DNA of 64,000 bases from G963665215 sp963665215 (GCA_963665215.2 CAXXWW010000006.1:248001-312000); one strand, 5' to 3'. Positions 55,507-64,000 are shown, counted from the stretch's first letter. The notes: a model not told the origin generated them from the letters alone. Program-made: numbers and translations.

Positions 55507-56229
55507 TTGGCGCCAATGTCACCCGTGGCTGGTCTCCACGTCCGCATCTACCGGCCCTGCAGACAGGACATTGAACAACGGGATACCCGCTTGCTGACTA
55601 AACACTTGGACGAACTGCTTAACCACCTCGTCGCCGCATTGAGTACAATCCTCGCGGTATCGGTGCTTGTTGCGGCTTGCACGAATTCGAGCGACGATGA
55701 GTCAACGAGACCCGCGGTTCCACAGGATGTAGTCACGCCTGAGGTGGCAGAATCGGAGCTGGTGAACGATCAGGGTGTGTTCATGCGGGTGATCGCCCCG
55801 CTTGACGAAGCACGAGGCTACTGTTTGGATATCCCAGGCCATATGGCGGGCGTACGATTAGCTAGTCCGCTGCAAACGCATACCTGTAAGCACGGTATAT
55901 GGAACCAGGACGGACGGTTTGACGTGGCCGCTCTCGGCAAGGGCGTGATACGCATGCCTCACTATGAGCTGTGCCTGGAGGCCGACAACGCCTCGATCGG
56001 GGCTCGGCTCCTCCTGGAGGAGTGTACCGAGGCAGAGCTCCAGACCTGGACACTGCAAGACTCAGGCGAAATCGTGTTGGAATCTTTTCCTCAGATGTGC
56101 ATCACGGTCGCAGAGGGACCGGGTATAGATGCGGGTGGCCCACAATATCTGATGAAAGGCGTTGGACTTGACACTTGTGCCCAGCAGGCCAGCGAGCGTC
56201 AACGATGGGCGACGGTAATCCCCCAATAG
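55507..56229 (+). CDS. Lipoprotein with ricin B-type lectin domain
   Basis: The mature protein follows the lipobox LVAAC (ALSTILAVSVLVAAC-TNSSDD), so it should be lipid-anchored. An Asp/Glu-rich linker is followed by a beta-trefoil pattern with the QxW-type repeat LQTWTLQDSGEIVL, paired cysteines (YCLDIPG ... HTCKHG; LCLEADN ... LLEECTE; MCITV), and RQRWATVIPQ at the end. Such domains bind carbohydrates. The start is uncertain: TTG 55507 gives a long leader, while TTG 55591 places the signal peptide closer to the N-terminus. Confidence 0.65.
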   Translation: MAPMSPVAGLHVRIYRPCRQDIEQRDTRLLTKHLDELLNHLVAALSTILAVSVLVAACTNSSDDESTRPAVPQDVVTPEVAESELVNDQGVFMRVIAPLDEARGYCLDIPGHMAGVRLASPLQTHTCKHGIWNQDGRFDVAALGKGVIRMPHYELCLEADNASIGARLLLEECTEAELQTWTLQDSGEIVLESFPQMCITVAEGPGIDAGGPQYLMKGVGLDTCAQQASERQRWATVIPQ

Positions 56230-56267
56230 CTCCTTCGTCAGGAGCCGTAGACTGGGGCTCCAGCGGT

Positions 56268-56370
56268 ACGGGAGTAGCCTCACATTCGTGGAGGTCCAGA
56301 AGGAATGGGCGTGGGGCGTCGACGGGCTCAGAGCCACCATGACCACTGTGAGAATCGGCGCCGCCTCGTG
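56268..56370 (+). pseudogene. Fragment of a beta-propeller blade
   Basis: In one frame the sequence reads SSLTFVEVQKEWAWGVDGLRATMTTVRIG. This matches the blade start of the gene at 6565-10947 (ALTFVEVHKDGVGPIDGLWGA). No complete gene surrounds it. It is a decayed or recombined copy of that repeat family. Confidence 0.5.
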
Positions 56371-56432
56371 GACTGACCGCTCATTGAGAGACGGCAACGC
56401 CCGGTGATCTTTACCTAGGGAGGAGACTCACA

Positions 56433-57377
56433 ATGAAAGTATCGCTCAACCTCGAGTTGGATGACCGCCAGGTCCAGCAGATCAGGTCCGTCTCCGCGGA
56501 GGTGGAGCTCATGCGGCTCCAGTCCGAGGGCGAGGTCCTGGAGGCGATGCCGGATGTGCAGGTCGTGTTCGGTGAGCTCAGCGAGGAGATGTTCACGCGC
56601 GCGACCACGCTGCGCTGGGTGCAGGTGATTGGCGCCGGCGTTGACACCCGGCTCTTCCCCGAGTTCGCGGAAAGCGATGTCCTGTTCACCAGCGCCAAGG
56701 GCACCGTGGGGGTACACCTAGCCGAGCACGCAATGGCGCTGCTGCTGGGCCTGACTCGTGGGATCGCGACGGCAATACGAAATCCGAGTTGGAATCAGCG
56801 GATGCCGATTCGCAACGCCACGTGGGAGCTTGTAGGCCTCACTATGGGTATCGTTGGACTGGGTGGGACAGGGCGCGACCTAGCGGACCGCGCGGACGGG
56901 TTCGGGATGCGCATCGTCGCCGTCGATCCGGAGGACGTTGAGGTGCCCGACAACGTTGAAGCCTGCTGGAAGATGGACCGGTTGTACGACCTGCTGGAGC
57001 AGTCGGACGTCGTGGCTATCTGCGCGCCGCTCACTCCGGAGACGGAGGGCATGTTCGATGAACAAGCTTTCGCGCGAATGCAGAATCACGCCCTTCTCAT
57101 CAACGTGACCAGAGGCAAGATCGTAGACGAGCGAGCGCTGATGGAGGCCCTGAGGAAAGGCGTGATAGGCGGAGCGGGCCTCGACGTGACACCGCAGGAG
57201 CCTCTTCCCGAGGACCATCCGCTGTGGCGCATGGAGAACGTGATCGTAACTCCACACGCAGCAGGGGGATCGCCCAATCGAAAGGACCGGATCGTCGAGC
57301 TTTTCTGTGAGAATCTCCAAAGGATTCTGGCTGGTCAGCCTCTCTTGAGCGTAATCGACCAAAAAAAGGGGTACTGA
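56433..57377 (+). CDS. D-isomer-specific 2-hydroxyacid dehydrogenase
   Basis: A 314-residue NAD(P)-dependent dehydrogenase. GIVGLGGTGRDLADRADGFGMRIVAVD is the Rossmann site with acidic end (NAD preference); the catalytic Arg is in INVTRGKIVDERAL, the Glu in QEPLPEDHPLWRMENV and the His in VTPHAAGG. TVGVHLAEHAMALLLGLTR belongs to the substrate domain. It interconverts a 2-hydroxyacid and a 2-oxoacid. GGAGGAGAC lies 7-15 bases before the ATG. A PhyH dioxygenase follows 211 bases later. Confidence 0.92.
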   Translation: MKVSLNLELDDRQVQQIRSVSAEVELMRLQSEGEVLEAMPDVQVVFGELSEEMFTRATTLRWVQVIGAGVDTRLFPEFAESDVLFTSAKGTVGVHLAEHAMALLLGLTRGIATAIRNPSWNQRMPIRNATWELVGLTMGIVGLGGTGRDLADRADGFGMRIVAVDPEDVEVPDNVEACWKMDRLYDLLEQSDVVAICAPLTPETEGMFDEQAFARMQNHALLINVTRGKIVDERALMEALRKGVIGGAGLDVTPQEPLPEDHPLWRMENVIVTPHAAGGSPNRKDRIVELFCENLQRILAGQPLLSVIDQKKGY

Positions 57378-57588
57378 AAGAGGCGACTTTTGATAGCTAA
57401 ATATCCTGCGTCGTTGCAGTCATCTCAGCGCCGAGGTCAGGAGGGTTCCGATACCATCCCTGTGCCAACGAAGTGGGCCTCACCCGAGGGTGTCCCAGCT
57501 TTTTTCCAGTACTTCTGGCCCAGGGAGCTACAGGAGCATGCGGAGTTTAGTGTGGCAAGCGTGGCCACCCCCACGCGAGGAGCAAGTC
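57378..57588. other. 211 bp intergenic region
   Basis: No gene is recognised. An open frame in phase with the next gene begins at 57490, but GAGGAGCAAGTC places the start at 57589. Confidence 0.3.
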
Positions 57589-58814
57589 ATGAAGGTGGAC
57601 CGAGACCAGTTCATGGACCAGGGTTACCTTATCCTCCACAACGTCATCCCGGCGGACAAGCTGGAAGCGATGCGCGCAAGCTGCGAGACCATCCTGGAAA
57701 GACAGAAGGTCGTATGGGCCCGAGACCGGAAGCCCGATGACCCTCTGGGCGGCCTGTACGATACGGCGAAACAGCCCCGGGTACTCATGGAACGACCCGA
57801 GCTTATCGATGAGGAGACGGCCAACGTCGTCGAGGACTTCTGGGTCGCCGACGAGACCCTCGACACCGCCAACCAACTCTTGTGCGTTCCCGAGCCCAAC
57901 GTCACGCTGATGATGATGATGTGCAATCCGGTGCGCGACTGGCCGGGAGGCACGGGCTGGCACCGGGACGTCCACCCGGTGGACATGGCCCCGATGGATG
58001 CGCTCGCCGCGGACTTCATCGAGAACGGCCCCAGATACACGCAGTGGAACGTGCCCATGTACGACGACAGCGTCCTCTGGGTGGTCCCGGGGAGCCACCG
58101 ACGCCGGAACACCGAGCAGGAGAACGCCGAGTTCATGGACGATCTCAAGAAGCCCGTCACCGGAGGCATCCCGGTCGAGCTGAACGCGGGTGATGGCGTA
58201 GTCTACAGCAACTTCCTGTTACATACAGGGAGCAACTACACGACCAAGAAGCGGCGCACGCTCCATGGGGGGCACACCATCTTCGGAAACTACCCGGAGC
58301 TTGTCTTCACCGAGAGCCTTGCTCCCTGGGCCCGCCAGAGATTCGACGAATCCAACCGTCAAAGCGAGCGCCTGAAGGACATCACTGAGTCCACGCTCCG
58401 CGCGGTCATCGTGGGGAACGCCGATGCCTACCGAGCCGGCTTGAAGTCCCTGCAGCCCGGCATCGGCCCCAGCGGCAAGACGGTGCTCACGATCTACCTG
58501 TCCAAGGCGGCGCTCCACATCCGCATCCGCAAGGACCCCAGGTTCGATGTGACGGAGTCCACGCGGCGCCGCGCAATGCGACCCCATCCCATCACCTTAA
58601 ACTGGGGCGCAGGGTTCGCCGACCGCTTCACACAGTCGAGGAGTCCGAGACCCTGTGGAGCCGGTTCGAGGGCCTCGACGCCATGCTCCAGGACGACGTA
58701 GAGATGTTCGAGCCTGCATTCCAGTCCGGCCCGATGCACTACTACTTCAACGAGCTGCCCCACGGAGTCAACACGGAGTCCCTCATCGCAAGCTGGGCCG
58801 ATGCTCCCCTTTGA
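57589..58814 (+). pseudogene. Phytanoyl-CoA dioxygenase family (PhyH), frameshifted near the C-terminus
   Basis: An Fe(II)/2-oxoglutarate-dependent oxygenase. MKVDRDQFMDQGYLILHNVIPADKLEAMRA is the usual start; iron ligands are His and Asp in GWHRDVHPVD and a distal His in LLHTGSNYTTKKRRTLHGG; the 2-oxoglutarate Arg lies in the KKRRTLH segment. The main frame runs on to 58701 but becomes unlike a protein after FADRFTQ (~58630). Another frame continues the plausible C-terminus (EESETLWSRFEGLDAMLQDD ... FNELPHGVNTESLIASWADAPL) to a stop at 58814. A one-base change explains it; a sequencing error is possible, and the catalytic core is unaffected. Confidence 0.8.
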
Positions 58815-58984
58815 AAATGGAGGGTTAGCGGGGATCTAGCTCGCGAATTGAAGGCTGCCCATCGAACGCCAGTTCACGACGCAGCCAGATCACGTCGGCG
58901 CAGAAAGAACCCTTTCCCCGACCATGAGCGCCAGCCATTTGATGCTTTCACAGAGCACTCGTCTGATAGTTACCCAACTTGCGC

Positions 58985-60037
58985 ATGGCGCGTAAGCACA
59001 TCGTCGGTTCCATCCTCGGCACGGCAATGGGCGACGCCATTGGCTTGCCGTATGAAGGGCTGTCACCCCGCCGGGCGAGCCGGCTTTTGGGCCCACCGGA
59101 TCGACATCGTTTTCTCTTTGGGCGAGGAATGGTTTCCGACGACACCGAACACGCCTGCATGGTCGCCCAATCCATCATCGCGTCCGGTGCCGACGTCGGC
59201 GCATTTCAACGCCAGCTATCTCGGCGTCTCCGATTCTGGCTGTTGGGTCTTCCTGCCGGAGTAGGCTTCGCCACGTTGCGGTCCATCCTTCGGCTGTGGA
59301 TAGGATTCGGCGTGGAAAGGAGCGGCGTGTTCTCCGCCGGCAACGGTCCGGCAATGCGGGCTCCGATTGTTGGGGCCGCCATCGACGATCTCGATCTGCT
59401 ACGGCAGTTGGTGCGTGCGTCGACCCGGATCACGCATACCGACCCGAAGGCCGAATACGGTGCGTTGGCAGTCGCGTTGTCCGCGCGAATGGCCCGCCAG
59501 AATGAGACGGTTGCGGGCTCGGACTTCTTAGACCAACTAAAGGCTTCGCTTGGTACAGACGGCGACGAGCTGTTTTCCCTGGTACGCGTCGCCGTCGATA
59601 GCGTCGACAGAGGACAATCGACCGTTGCCTTCGCTGACAGCATCGGGCTCACCAAGGGCGTTTCGGGGTATGTTTACCACTCGGTGCCTGTCGCCATTCA
59701 CGCGTGGATGGCCAATCAGCGGGATTTTCGCACTGCGGTTACACAAGTGGTCATGTGCGGCGGCGATACGGACTCGACGGGCGCGATCGTCGGGGGCATC
59801 GTTGGCGCATCGGTGGGTAGGGAGGGAATTCCGTCGGACTGGCTCGATCGATTATTCGAGTGGCCCAGATCCGTTGGATGGATGGAACGATTGGCGGAAC
59901 AGATGGAATCTGCCTCTCGATCAGGCGTACCGGTTCGGCCAATCAGACTGCCGGTTTATGGTGGATTGCCGCGCAATTTGTTGTTCCTGGCGGTCGTCTT
60001 ATATCATGGGTTCCGGCGTCTGCTGCCCCCGTACTAG
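58985..60037 (+). CDS. ADP-ribosylglycohydrolase family protein
   Basis: A ~350-residue DraG/ARH-type protein. GTAMGDAIGLPYEG, MVSDDTEHACM (the SDDTE metal motif), and CGGDTDSTGAIVGGIVGA (the GGDTDT-type second metal site) give both magnesium sites. The family removes ADP-ribose from Arg or other residues, or hydrolyses ADP-ribosylated small molecules. ATG 58985 is taken as the start; TTG 58979 is in frame just upstream. A C-terminal hydrophobic segment (NLLFLAVVLYHGFRRLLPPY) is an unusual tail and may contact a membrane. Confidence 0.85.
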   Translation: MARKHIVGSILGTAMGDAIGLPYEGLSPRRASRLLGPPDRHRFLFGRGMVSDDTEHACMVAQSIIASGADVGAFQRQLSRRLRFWLLGLPAGVGFATLRSILRLWIGFGVERSGVFSAGNGPAMRAPIVGAAIDDLDLLRQLVRASTRITHTDPKAEYGALAVALSARMARQNETVAGSDFLDQLKASLGTDGDELFSLVRVAVDSVDRGQSTVAFADSIGLTKGVSGYVYHSVPVAIHAWMANQRDFRTAVTQVVMCGGDTDSTGAIVGGIVGASVGREGIPSDWLDRLFEWPRSVGWMERLAEQMESASRSGVPVRPIRLPVYGGLPRNLLFLAVVLYHGFRRLLPPY

Positions 60038-60054
60038 CACCACACCAGTATCTG

Positions 60055-60093
60055 TGACGACTATCGTACAAGATGACGACTATCGTACAAGAT
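60055..60093. repeat. Tandem duplication, 19 bp unit x2
   Basis: The unit TGACGACTATCGTACAAGA occurs twice head to tail (60055-60073, 60074-60092), 18 bases after the preceding stop. The rest of this ~306 bp gap (60038-60343) holds no recognisable gene. A palindromic ATCGTAC-type core could be an operator, but no regulator is adjacent. Confidence 0.8.
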
Positions 60094-60343
60094 AGGGTTG
60101 CTCCATTTCCGACCCGTCCGCAAGTCGTGACTGCACCTACAGTCTTGACAATTTCTGCTCAACCGCCTAGGGGCGTCCTGGCGGAGGATGGCCTTAGAGA
60201 AGACTTTAGTCTTATAGGCAATCGCCCCATATCAGGCAGGCTCCTATCATCGAGACTCTCCCCGAGGATGCGCGTACTCGGCCGCGCGGAAAGTGACGTC
60301 AAATAGTTAGACCCAGCGGACCATAAGCACGAGGAGGATAGGA

Positions 60344-61303
60344 ATGACATCGACCAAGACGAGCGGCCAGGAGCCATTCAAGTTTGTCCATCGAGAAGAC
60401 CTCTACAGTCTCCCCTCAGCAGCAAGGGAGCAGGAGGTAAAATTGCATGGCGGGTTTGCGGTTGATGCCCGAGACGGCTATGGACAGATATACTACGGCA
60501 TGCCAGGCATTGGCATTATGCGGGTCGATGCGGACTTGCAGAAGCAAGAAATCATTAATCTGCCTGATGAGCTGACACCACTGAACTTTCATGGCACCAA
60601 AATCGGCGACATTGGTGGCAACCGGCGACTTATCGTACCCGCAAATGCTGACGAGATGGTCGTCGTTCTTACATTAGATGGTAAGGTCGATTTTACCCTG
60701 CCGCGACCCACCTTTGACGAGTACCAGGCTGAAGAGGCGGACTACAAACCTACCGACACGGTCCTGGTAGGCAATCAACTTTACATTGCTGACGGCTATG
60801 GCTCTAACTACATCACCTCTGCCGATGTAAACACACGACAATGGACTGGTATTTTCGGTGGCAAGACCCAAGACGCGGCCGAAGACGGTAAATTTGCGAC
60901 GGCCCACGGCATCAATGTCAATCCCACTCATAGCCACCTAGATATTGCCGACCGCCCCAGTTCACGCATTCAGGTCCATGGTGGAGACGGTCGCTTTTTT
61001 GCTTCACACAAACTTCCATCCGGATCCTTTCCGTGTGGGATTAGCTACCTTGAGTACCAGAAACGCTGGTATGCAGTGATCGGCTGTCTCCGCGACGACC
61101 CGAAGGAACTTCGTCCCGCGCCTATCTACATTCTTGATGCGGAGAGCTATGAGCTCCTGTCTACCATTCGCCCGAAAGAGGACCTGGGGATCGAGCTGGC
61201 CCAACATCTACACAATGTTGCTCTGCACATTCATGATGGTCAGCTTTATCTCGTCTGCCAGGCTTGGAGTCCCGGCCACTACTTCGTGCTGCAGAAAGTC
61301 TAA
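60344..61303 (+). CDS. Beta-propeller (NHL-like) protein
   Basis: A 319-residue protein without signal peptide: HGGFAVDARDGYGQIYYGMPGIGIMRVD, FHGTKIGDIGGNRRLIVPANADEMVVVL, YKPTDTVLVGNQLYIADGYGSNYI, ATAHGINVNPTHSHLDIADRPSSRIQVH. The spacing of ~50 residues and the repeated 'LYIADGYG' motif point to a six-bladed propeller, related to NHL lyases or sugar-lactone proteins. Conserved His residues at blade edges (HGINVNPTHSH, LAQHLHNVALHIHD) suggest metal binding. GGAGGATAGGA lies upstream of the ATG. Activity unknown. Confidence 0.75.
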   Translation: MTSTKTSGQEPFKFVHREDLYSLPSAAREQEVKLHGGFAVDARDGYGQIYYGMPGIGIMRVDADLQKQEIINLPDELTPLNFHGTKIGDIGGNRRLIVPANADEMVVVLTLDGKVDFTLPRPTFDEYQAEEADYKPTDTVLVGNQLYIADGYGSNYITSADVNTRQWTGIFGGKTQDAAEDGKFATAHGINVNPTHSHLDIADRPSSRIQVHGGDGRFFASHKLPSGSFPCGISYLEYQKRWYAVIGCLRDDPKELRPAPIYILDAESYELLSTIRPKEDLGIELAQHLHNVALHIHDGQLYLVCQAWSPGHYFVLQKV

Positions 61304-61511
61304 TCGCCTCGCAGCTATCTTGCTGTCCTTGGGCGGGCGATACCACGACACTCAGCTGAAGCAGATAAGGGGCCCCAATCCCCCCCCTTGAATAGGGACA
61401 TTGCTTCGACCGGGTCCGTGATCAACGGACCGTACGCGCTCCTCGGCCCAGCGCGTACGGTGCTGCATGAACTCAGCCATCCGCCGCCTCTGGGTTACAC
61501 ATGACTCGCGA

Positions 61512-62242
61512 TCACTCCACGCAGCAAGCCATCGCAGTCACGTCGCGGGTGAAGGCCTGCGCCACTCTCTTGATTCCCTCGCTAAGGGTGGGGAATACGT
61601 GAACGGTATCGATGATGTCGTCAACGGTCAGTCCGAACTTCACCGCCAGCGTCGCCTCGTGGATAAGGTCGGCGGCGTAGGGCGAGACGATGTGCACCCC
61701 CAGTATCTTGGAATTTCTGGGGTGGATTACCATCTTGAACACGCCCCGGGTCTCCTTGACTACGTCGGCCTTGGGCACCGCGTCCATGTAGATGGTGCGG
61801 CACGCGCATGCGTTAAACCGCAGCATCTCCTCCTCCTCGGTCAGGCCGACGCTGGCTAGCTGGGGGTTCGTGAACACTGCGTGTGGCACGTGGTCGTAGT
61901 TGATCGACCTTTGAGAGCCCGTCAACGCATTCTCCGCCGCGAAGGAGCCCTCCTTGGCAGCCACCGTCTCAAGTGGCTTCCTACCGATGCAATCGCCCGC
62001 GGCAAACACGTTGGGATTATCAGTCATGTACTTCTCGTCCACACGAATGAAACCACGCTGGTCTAGGTTGATTCCCGCTTGTTCCAGACCAAGATCCGAG
62101 GTGTTGGCCTGTATACCTGACGCGAGTAAGATCTCGTCAGCTAGCAACTCCTTCGGCCCATCACTTCCACTAATGGCCACAACGATGCTGCCGTTACGTT
62201 CCTCTACCTTGTCCAGGCTCACCCCCGTTTGGAACTGTATTC
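61512..62242 (-). pseudogene. merA: Mercuric reductase, C-terminal part (split by IS110)
   Basis: From GIQFQTGVSLDKVEERNG through the NAD/FAD domain (EILLASGIQANTSDLGLEQAGI, NVFAAGDCIG) and the dimerisation domain (HAVFTNPQLASVGLTEEE, FKMVIHPRNSKILGVHIVSPYA, HVFPTLSEGIKRVAQAFTRDV) to the end AMACCVE. The C-terminal vicinal Cys-Cys is the hallmark that hands Hg(II) to the active site in MerA and is absent from dihydrolipoamide dehydrogenases. The upstream half lies beyond the IS110 element, at 63420-64000. Confidence 0.85.
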
Positions 62243-62283
62243 CTTGTATCTTGGTTTGGTGTGTAACAATCACTTCACTTAGG

Positions 62284-62424
62284 TGGATCGGGGTGCGGCA
62301 GACCGACTATTCCTAGGTCGTAGCAGGCCGTGAGAAAGCGAGGGTCGCCGCACCCCCCAGAGTTAGAGCCCGAACAGTTGCCTGGGCCAACCAAGCCCGC
62401 ATCTTGCAAGGACGGGCCAATAAT
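62284..62424 (+). ncRNA. Predicted bridge RNA of IS110 type b, copy 2
   Basis: The noncoding end before the transposase. A 10 bp stem (62290-62299 with 62347-62356) encloses a loop region with TATTCCT (62308-62314) and GAGAAAG (62332-62338). TATTCCT equals the left half plus core of the merA target; GAGAAAG is the reverse complement of the core plus right half of the other target (CTTTCTC). A second domain carries ACAGTTGC (62374-62381), identical to the element's right end, and TGCAAG (62405-62410), complementary to its left end CTTGTA with one G-T pair. This is the target-loop/donor-loop plan of IS110 bridge RNAs. Ends approximate. Confidence 0.65.
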
Positions 62425-62439
62425 TCGCAGGAGGTGCTG

Positions 62440-63402
62440 ATGGAACAGGAAGCGACCTACGTAGGCATCGATGTAGCTAAGGCCCAGGTGGACGTTGCGG
62501 TGCGTCCCACGGACGAAAGATGGGAGGTCTCCCATGACGATGCGGGGATCCGGCAGTTGATCTCCAAGCTGAAGACCCTGGAACCTGTCATGGTGTTGCT
62601 TGAGGCTTCGGGCGGCTTGGAGCTGCCTCTGGTGGCTGCTCTGGCAGCCGAGGCGGTGCCGGTGGTCGTCGTCAACCCGCGCCAAGTGCGGGACTTTGCC
62701 AGGGCAACGGGGAAGCTGGCCAAGACCGACTCGCTTGACGCGGCGGCTATTGCTCACTTTGCCGAAGCGGTCCGACCTCCCGTGCGCCCTTTGCGGGACG
62801 CCGAAACCCAGGCCCTCAACTCCCTGGCTGCCCGAAGGCACCAGGTGATGACCATGCTGGTCTCGGAGAAGAACCGCCTCGGCACCGCCACCGTCGCCGT
62901 CCGTCCCCGCATCGAAGCCCACATTGCATGGCTGGAGCGGGAGTTGGACGACCTGGACAAGCGTCTGCGTCAGACTCTGCGCCAGAGTCCCGTGTGGCGG
63001 GAGAAGGACGACCTTCTGCGCACCGTCCCCGGCGTGGGCGAGCAGCTCTCCCTCACTCTTCTGGCCTACCTGCCGGAGCTGGGCACCATGGATCGCCGGC
63101 AGGTTGCCGCCCTGGTGGGAGTGGCTCCCTACAACCGGGATAGCGGCACCCTGCGTGGTAAACGCACCGTCTGGGGCGGACGCGGCCGGGTCCGCGCCGC
63201 CCTGTACATGGGAGCGTTGGTGGCCAGCCGCTACAATCCCGTCATCCGAGACTTCTACCAGCGGCTGTTGGCCGCTGGTAAGCCGAAGAAGCTGGCCCTC
63301 ACAGCCTGCATGCGCAAGCTGCTCGTTATCCTCAACTCCATGCTCAAGCATCGCTCGCCCTGGCACGACATGACTTCCACATTCGTTGTTCATTCCTCTT
63401 GA
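62440..63402 (+). CDS. IS110-family transposase (type b), second copy
   Basis: About 320 residues, differing from the 20.8 kb copy by one noticed residue (Gly for Ala in WGGRGRVR). ATG 62440 follows GCAGGAGGTGCTG; the longer in-frame TTG start at 62404 would translate through the predicted bridge RNA, so the internal ATG is preferred. DEDD motifs GIDVAKAQVDV, LLEASGGLELP, KTDSLDAAAIAHF; serine in NRDSGTLRGK. Confidence 0.95.
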   Translation: MEQEATYVGIDVAKAQVDVAVRPTDERWEVSHDDAGIRQLISKLKTLEPVMVLLEASGGLELPLVAALAAEAVPVVVVNPRQVRDFARATGKLAKTDSLDAAAIAHFAEAVRPPVRPLRDAETQALNSLAARRHQVMTMLVSEKNRLGTATVAVRPRIEAHIAWLERELDDLDKRLRQTLRQSPVWREKDDLLRTVPGVGEQLSLTLLAYLPELGTMDRRQVAALVGVAPYNRDSGTLRGKRTVWGGRGRVRAALYMGALVASRYNPVIRDFYQRLLAAGKPKKLALTACMRKLLVILNSMLKHRSPWHDMTSTFVVHSS

Positions 63403-63419
63403 CTTTCAAGACAGTTGCT

Positions 63420-64000
63420 TCCTCCTCCAGAGAGCGAAGCAGCTCGTTGACGGTCTCTGGCTCCTCCGCCCGCAAGACTCGATGCCCCCGGGTGACCACC
63501 ACGGTGACGTTGGCCCCGAAGTGGGCGAACATCTGGGCAAACTCCAGTCCCTCGGGACCTGCGCCAATGATTATCAGAGATTCCGGGGCCTGCTTCAGGT
63601 CCATGATGGTCTTGTTGGTGTGCCATCTGACCCTGTCCATCCCATCGACGGGTATCGGTTTCGTCGAGGAGCCGACCGCCACGACGAACTTCCTTCCCAC
63701 GAGCACCTCCCCGTCAACTTCCACCTCCTCAGGTGAGATGAACCTCGCGCGGGCCTGCACGTAGGTGACGGCCTCAAGGGAGTCGAGAACGTTAATGTAG
63801 TTGCTCTGGCGGGCTGACTCCACGATCTCGTCCTTCTCTGCTATGGCAGTGGCAAAATCGAAAGCTGGGTTGTGGCCGTTTAGCAGCGCCTTGAAGCGAG
63901 AATGGCTGCCGTAGTACAGCTCGTCGCCCACGGTGAGCAGGTTCTTGGTGGGCATGCAGCCGACGTTGACGCAGGTGCCCCCGATCGGGAGGCCGCTGTT
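63420..64000 (-). pseudogene. merA: Mercuric reductase, N-terminal part, cut by the window edge
   Basis: Continues beyond the window. The redox-active disulfide is in GGTCVNVGCMPTKNLL near 63945-63990, with Met-Pro-Thr-Lys in place of the common VPSK. VGRKFVVAVGSSTKPIPVDG and LIIIGAGPEGLEFAQMFAHFGANVTVVVTRGHRVLRAEEPETVNELLRSLEEE follow, then the IS110 junction. Without the element, N- and C-terminal parts join in frame. Mercury reduction by this copy should be lost. Confidence 0.85.

Larger units (their letters stand above)
62245..63419 (+). mobile_element. IS110-family element (type b), copy 2, in merA
   Basis: 1175 bp, the same as the copy at 20769-21943. On the + strand the left junction reads GTATTC-CT-TGTATCTTGG (core CT 62243-62244) and the right ACAGTTG-CT-TCCTCC (core CT 63418-63419). 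Removing it restores LRSLEEE-GIQFQTG in merA. As in the other copy, the transposase is antisense to the host gene and the target has the same core and flanking bases. Confidence 0.93.

Overview
This 64 kb window looks like a high-GC, mobile-element-riddled stretch of a Chloroflexota genome. The closest match I can suggest is an SAR202/Dehalococcoidia-type lineage. The grounds are indirect: a 23S rRNA gene with its own promoter and no linked 16S, many single-gene catabolic paralogues (PhyH dioxygenase, flavin oxidases, amidohydrolase remnants, sulfatase), NHL/beta-propeller proteins and many small palindromic repeats. The lineage is inferred from gene content, not from an rRNA alignment.

Region 1 (1-4.9 kb) is stable core: a consensus promoter, a boxA-like leader, a complete 23S rRNA gene flanked by a 26/27 bp processing stem, an initiator tRNA-fMet with a strong terminator, and a THUMP-domain RNA methyltransferase.

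Region 2 (4.9-24.8 kb) is an insertion-sequence pile-up. It holds IS256 x2, IS1380 type 1 x2, one IS1380 type 2, and IS481, IS1182, IS1595 and two unrelated IS110 elements, plus two copies of a 161 bp MITE. Many are nested. An IPTL-CTERM beta-propeller gene is hit by IS256 at its 5' side and by an IS1380 that itself carries an IS481. A type IV pilin gene is split by an IS1380 that was later entered by IS256, IS110 and a second IS1380. Fragments of a pilus assembly ATPase and of an unidentified protein lie between them, so a type IV pilus locus appears to have been dismantled here. Only the downstream pseudopilin and a PilX/DUF11/bactofilin-like fusion remain intact.

Region 3 (27-47 kb) is metabolic: tsaD, two tandem alanine-racemase-fold paralogues (one lacking the catalytic lysine), a thioredoxin-reductase-like flavoprotein, an SDR, an LPxTG-type surface protein, a ThiS/MoaD - NIL - threonine-synthase-like trio, a stand-alone LON-domain protein, a PLP aminotransferase, a flavin amine oxidase, an L-2-hydroxyglutarate oxidase, tRNA-Gly, an NHL protein, a DUF1800 protein and a formylglycine-generating enzyme.

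Region 4 (47-64 kb) has a metallophosphoesterase, a candidate structured ncRNA with promoter and terminator, a heterodimeric ABC exporter, a Nudix hydrolase, a type I sulfatase (plausible client of the formylglycine enzyme), a lectin-like lipoprotein, a 2-hydroxyacid dehydrogenase, a frameshifted PhyH dioxygenase, an ADP-ribosylglycohydrolase, a beta-propeller protein and a mercuric reductase gene broken by the second copy of the IS110 element. Small gene remnants (integrase, amidohydrolases, alaX, methyltransferase, GNAT, class V aminotransferase) are scattered throughout.

The most interesting signal is in the IS110 element present at 20.8 and 62.2 kb. Its 5' noncoding region folds into a bridge-RNA-like structure. 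Short loop segments in it match both natural target sites and the element's own ends, so the guide code can be read directly from this window.
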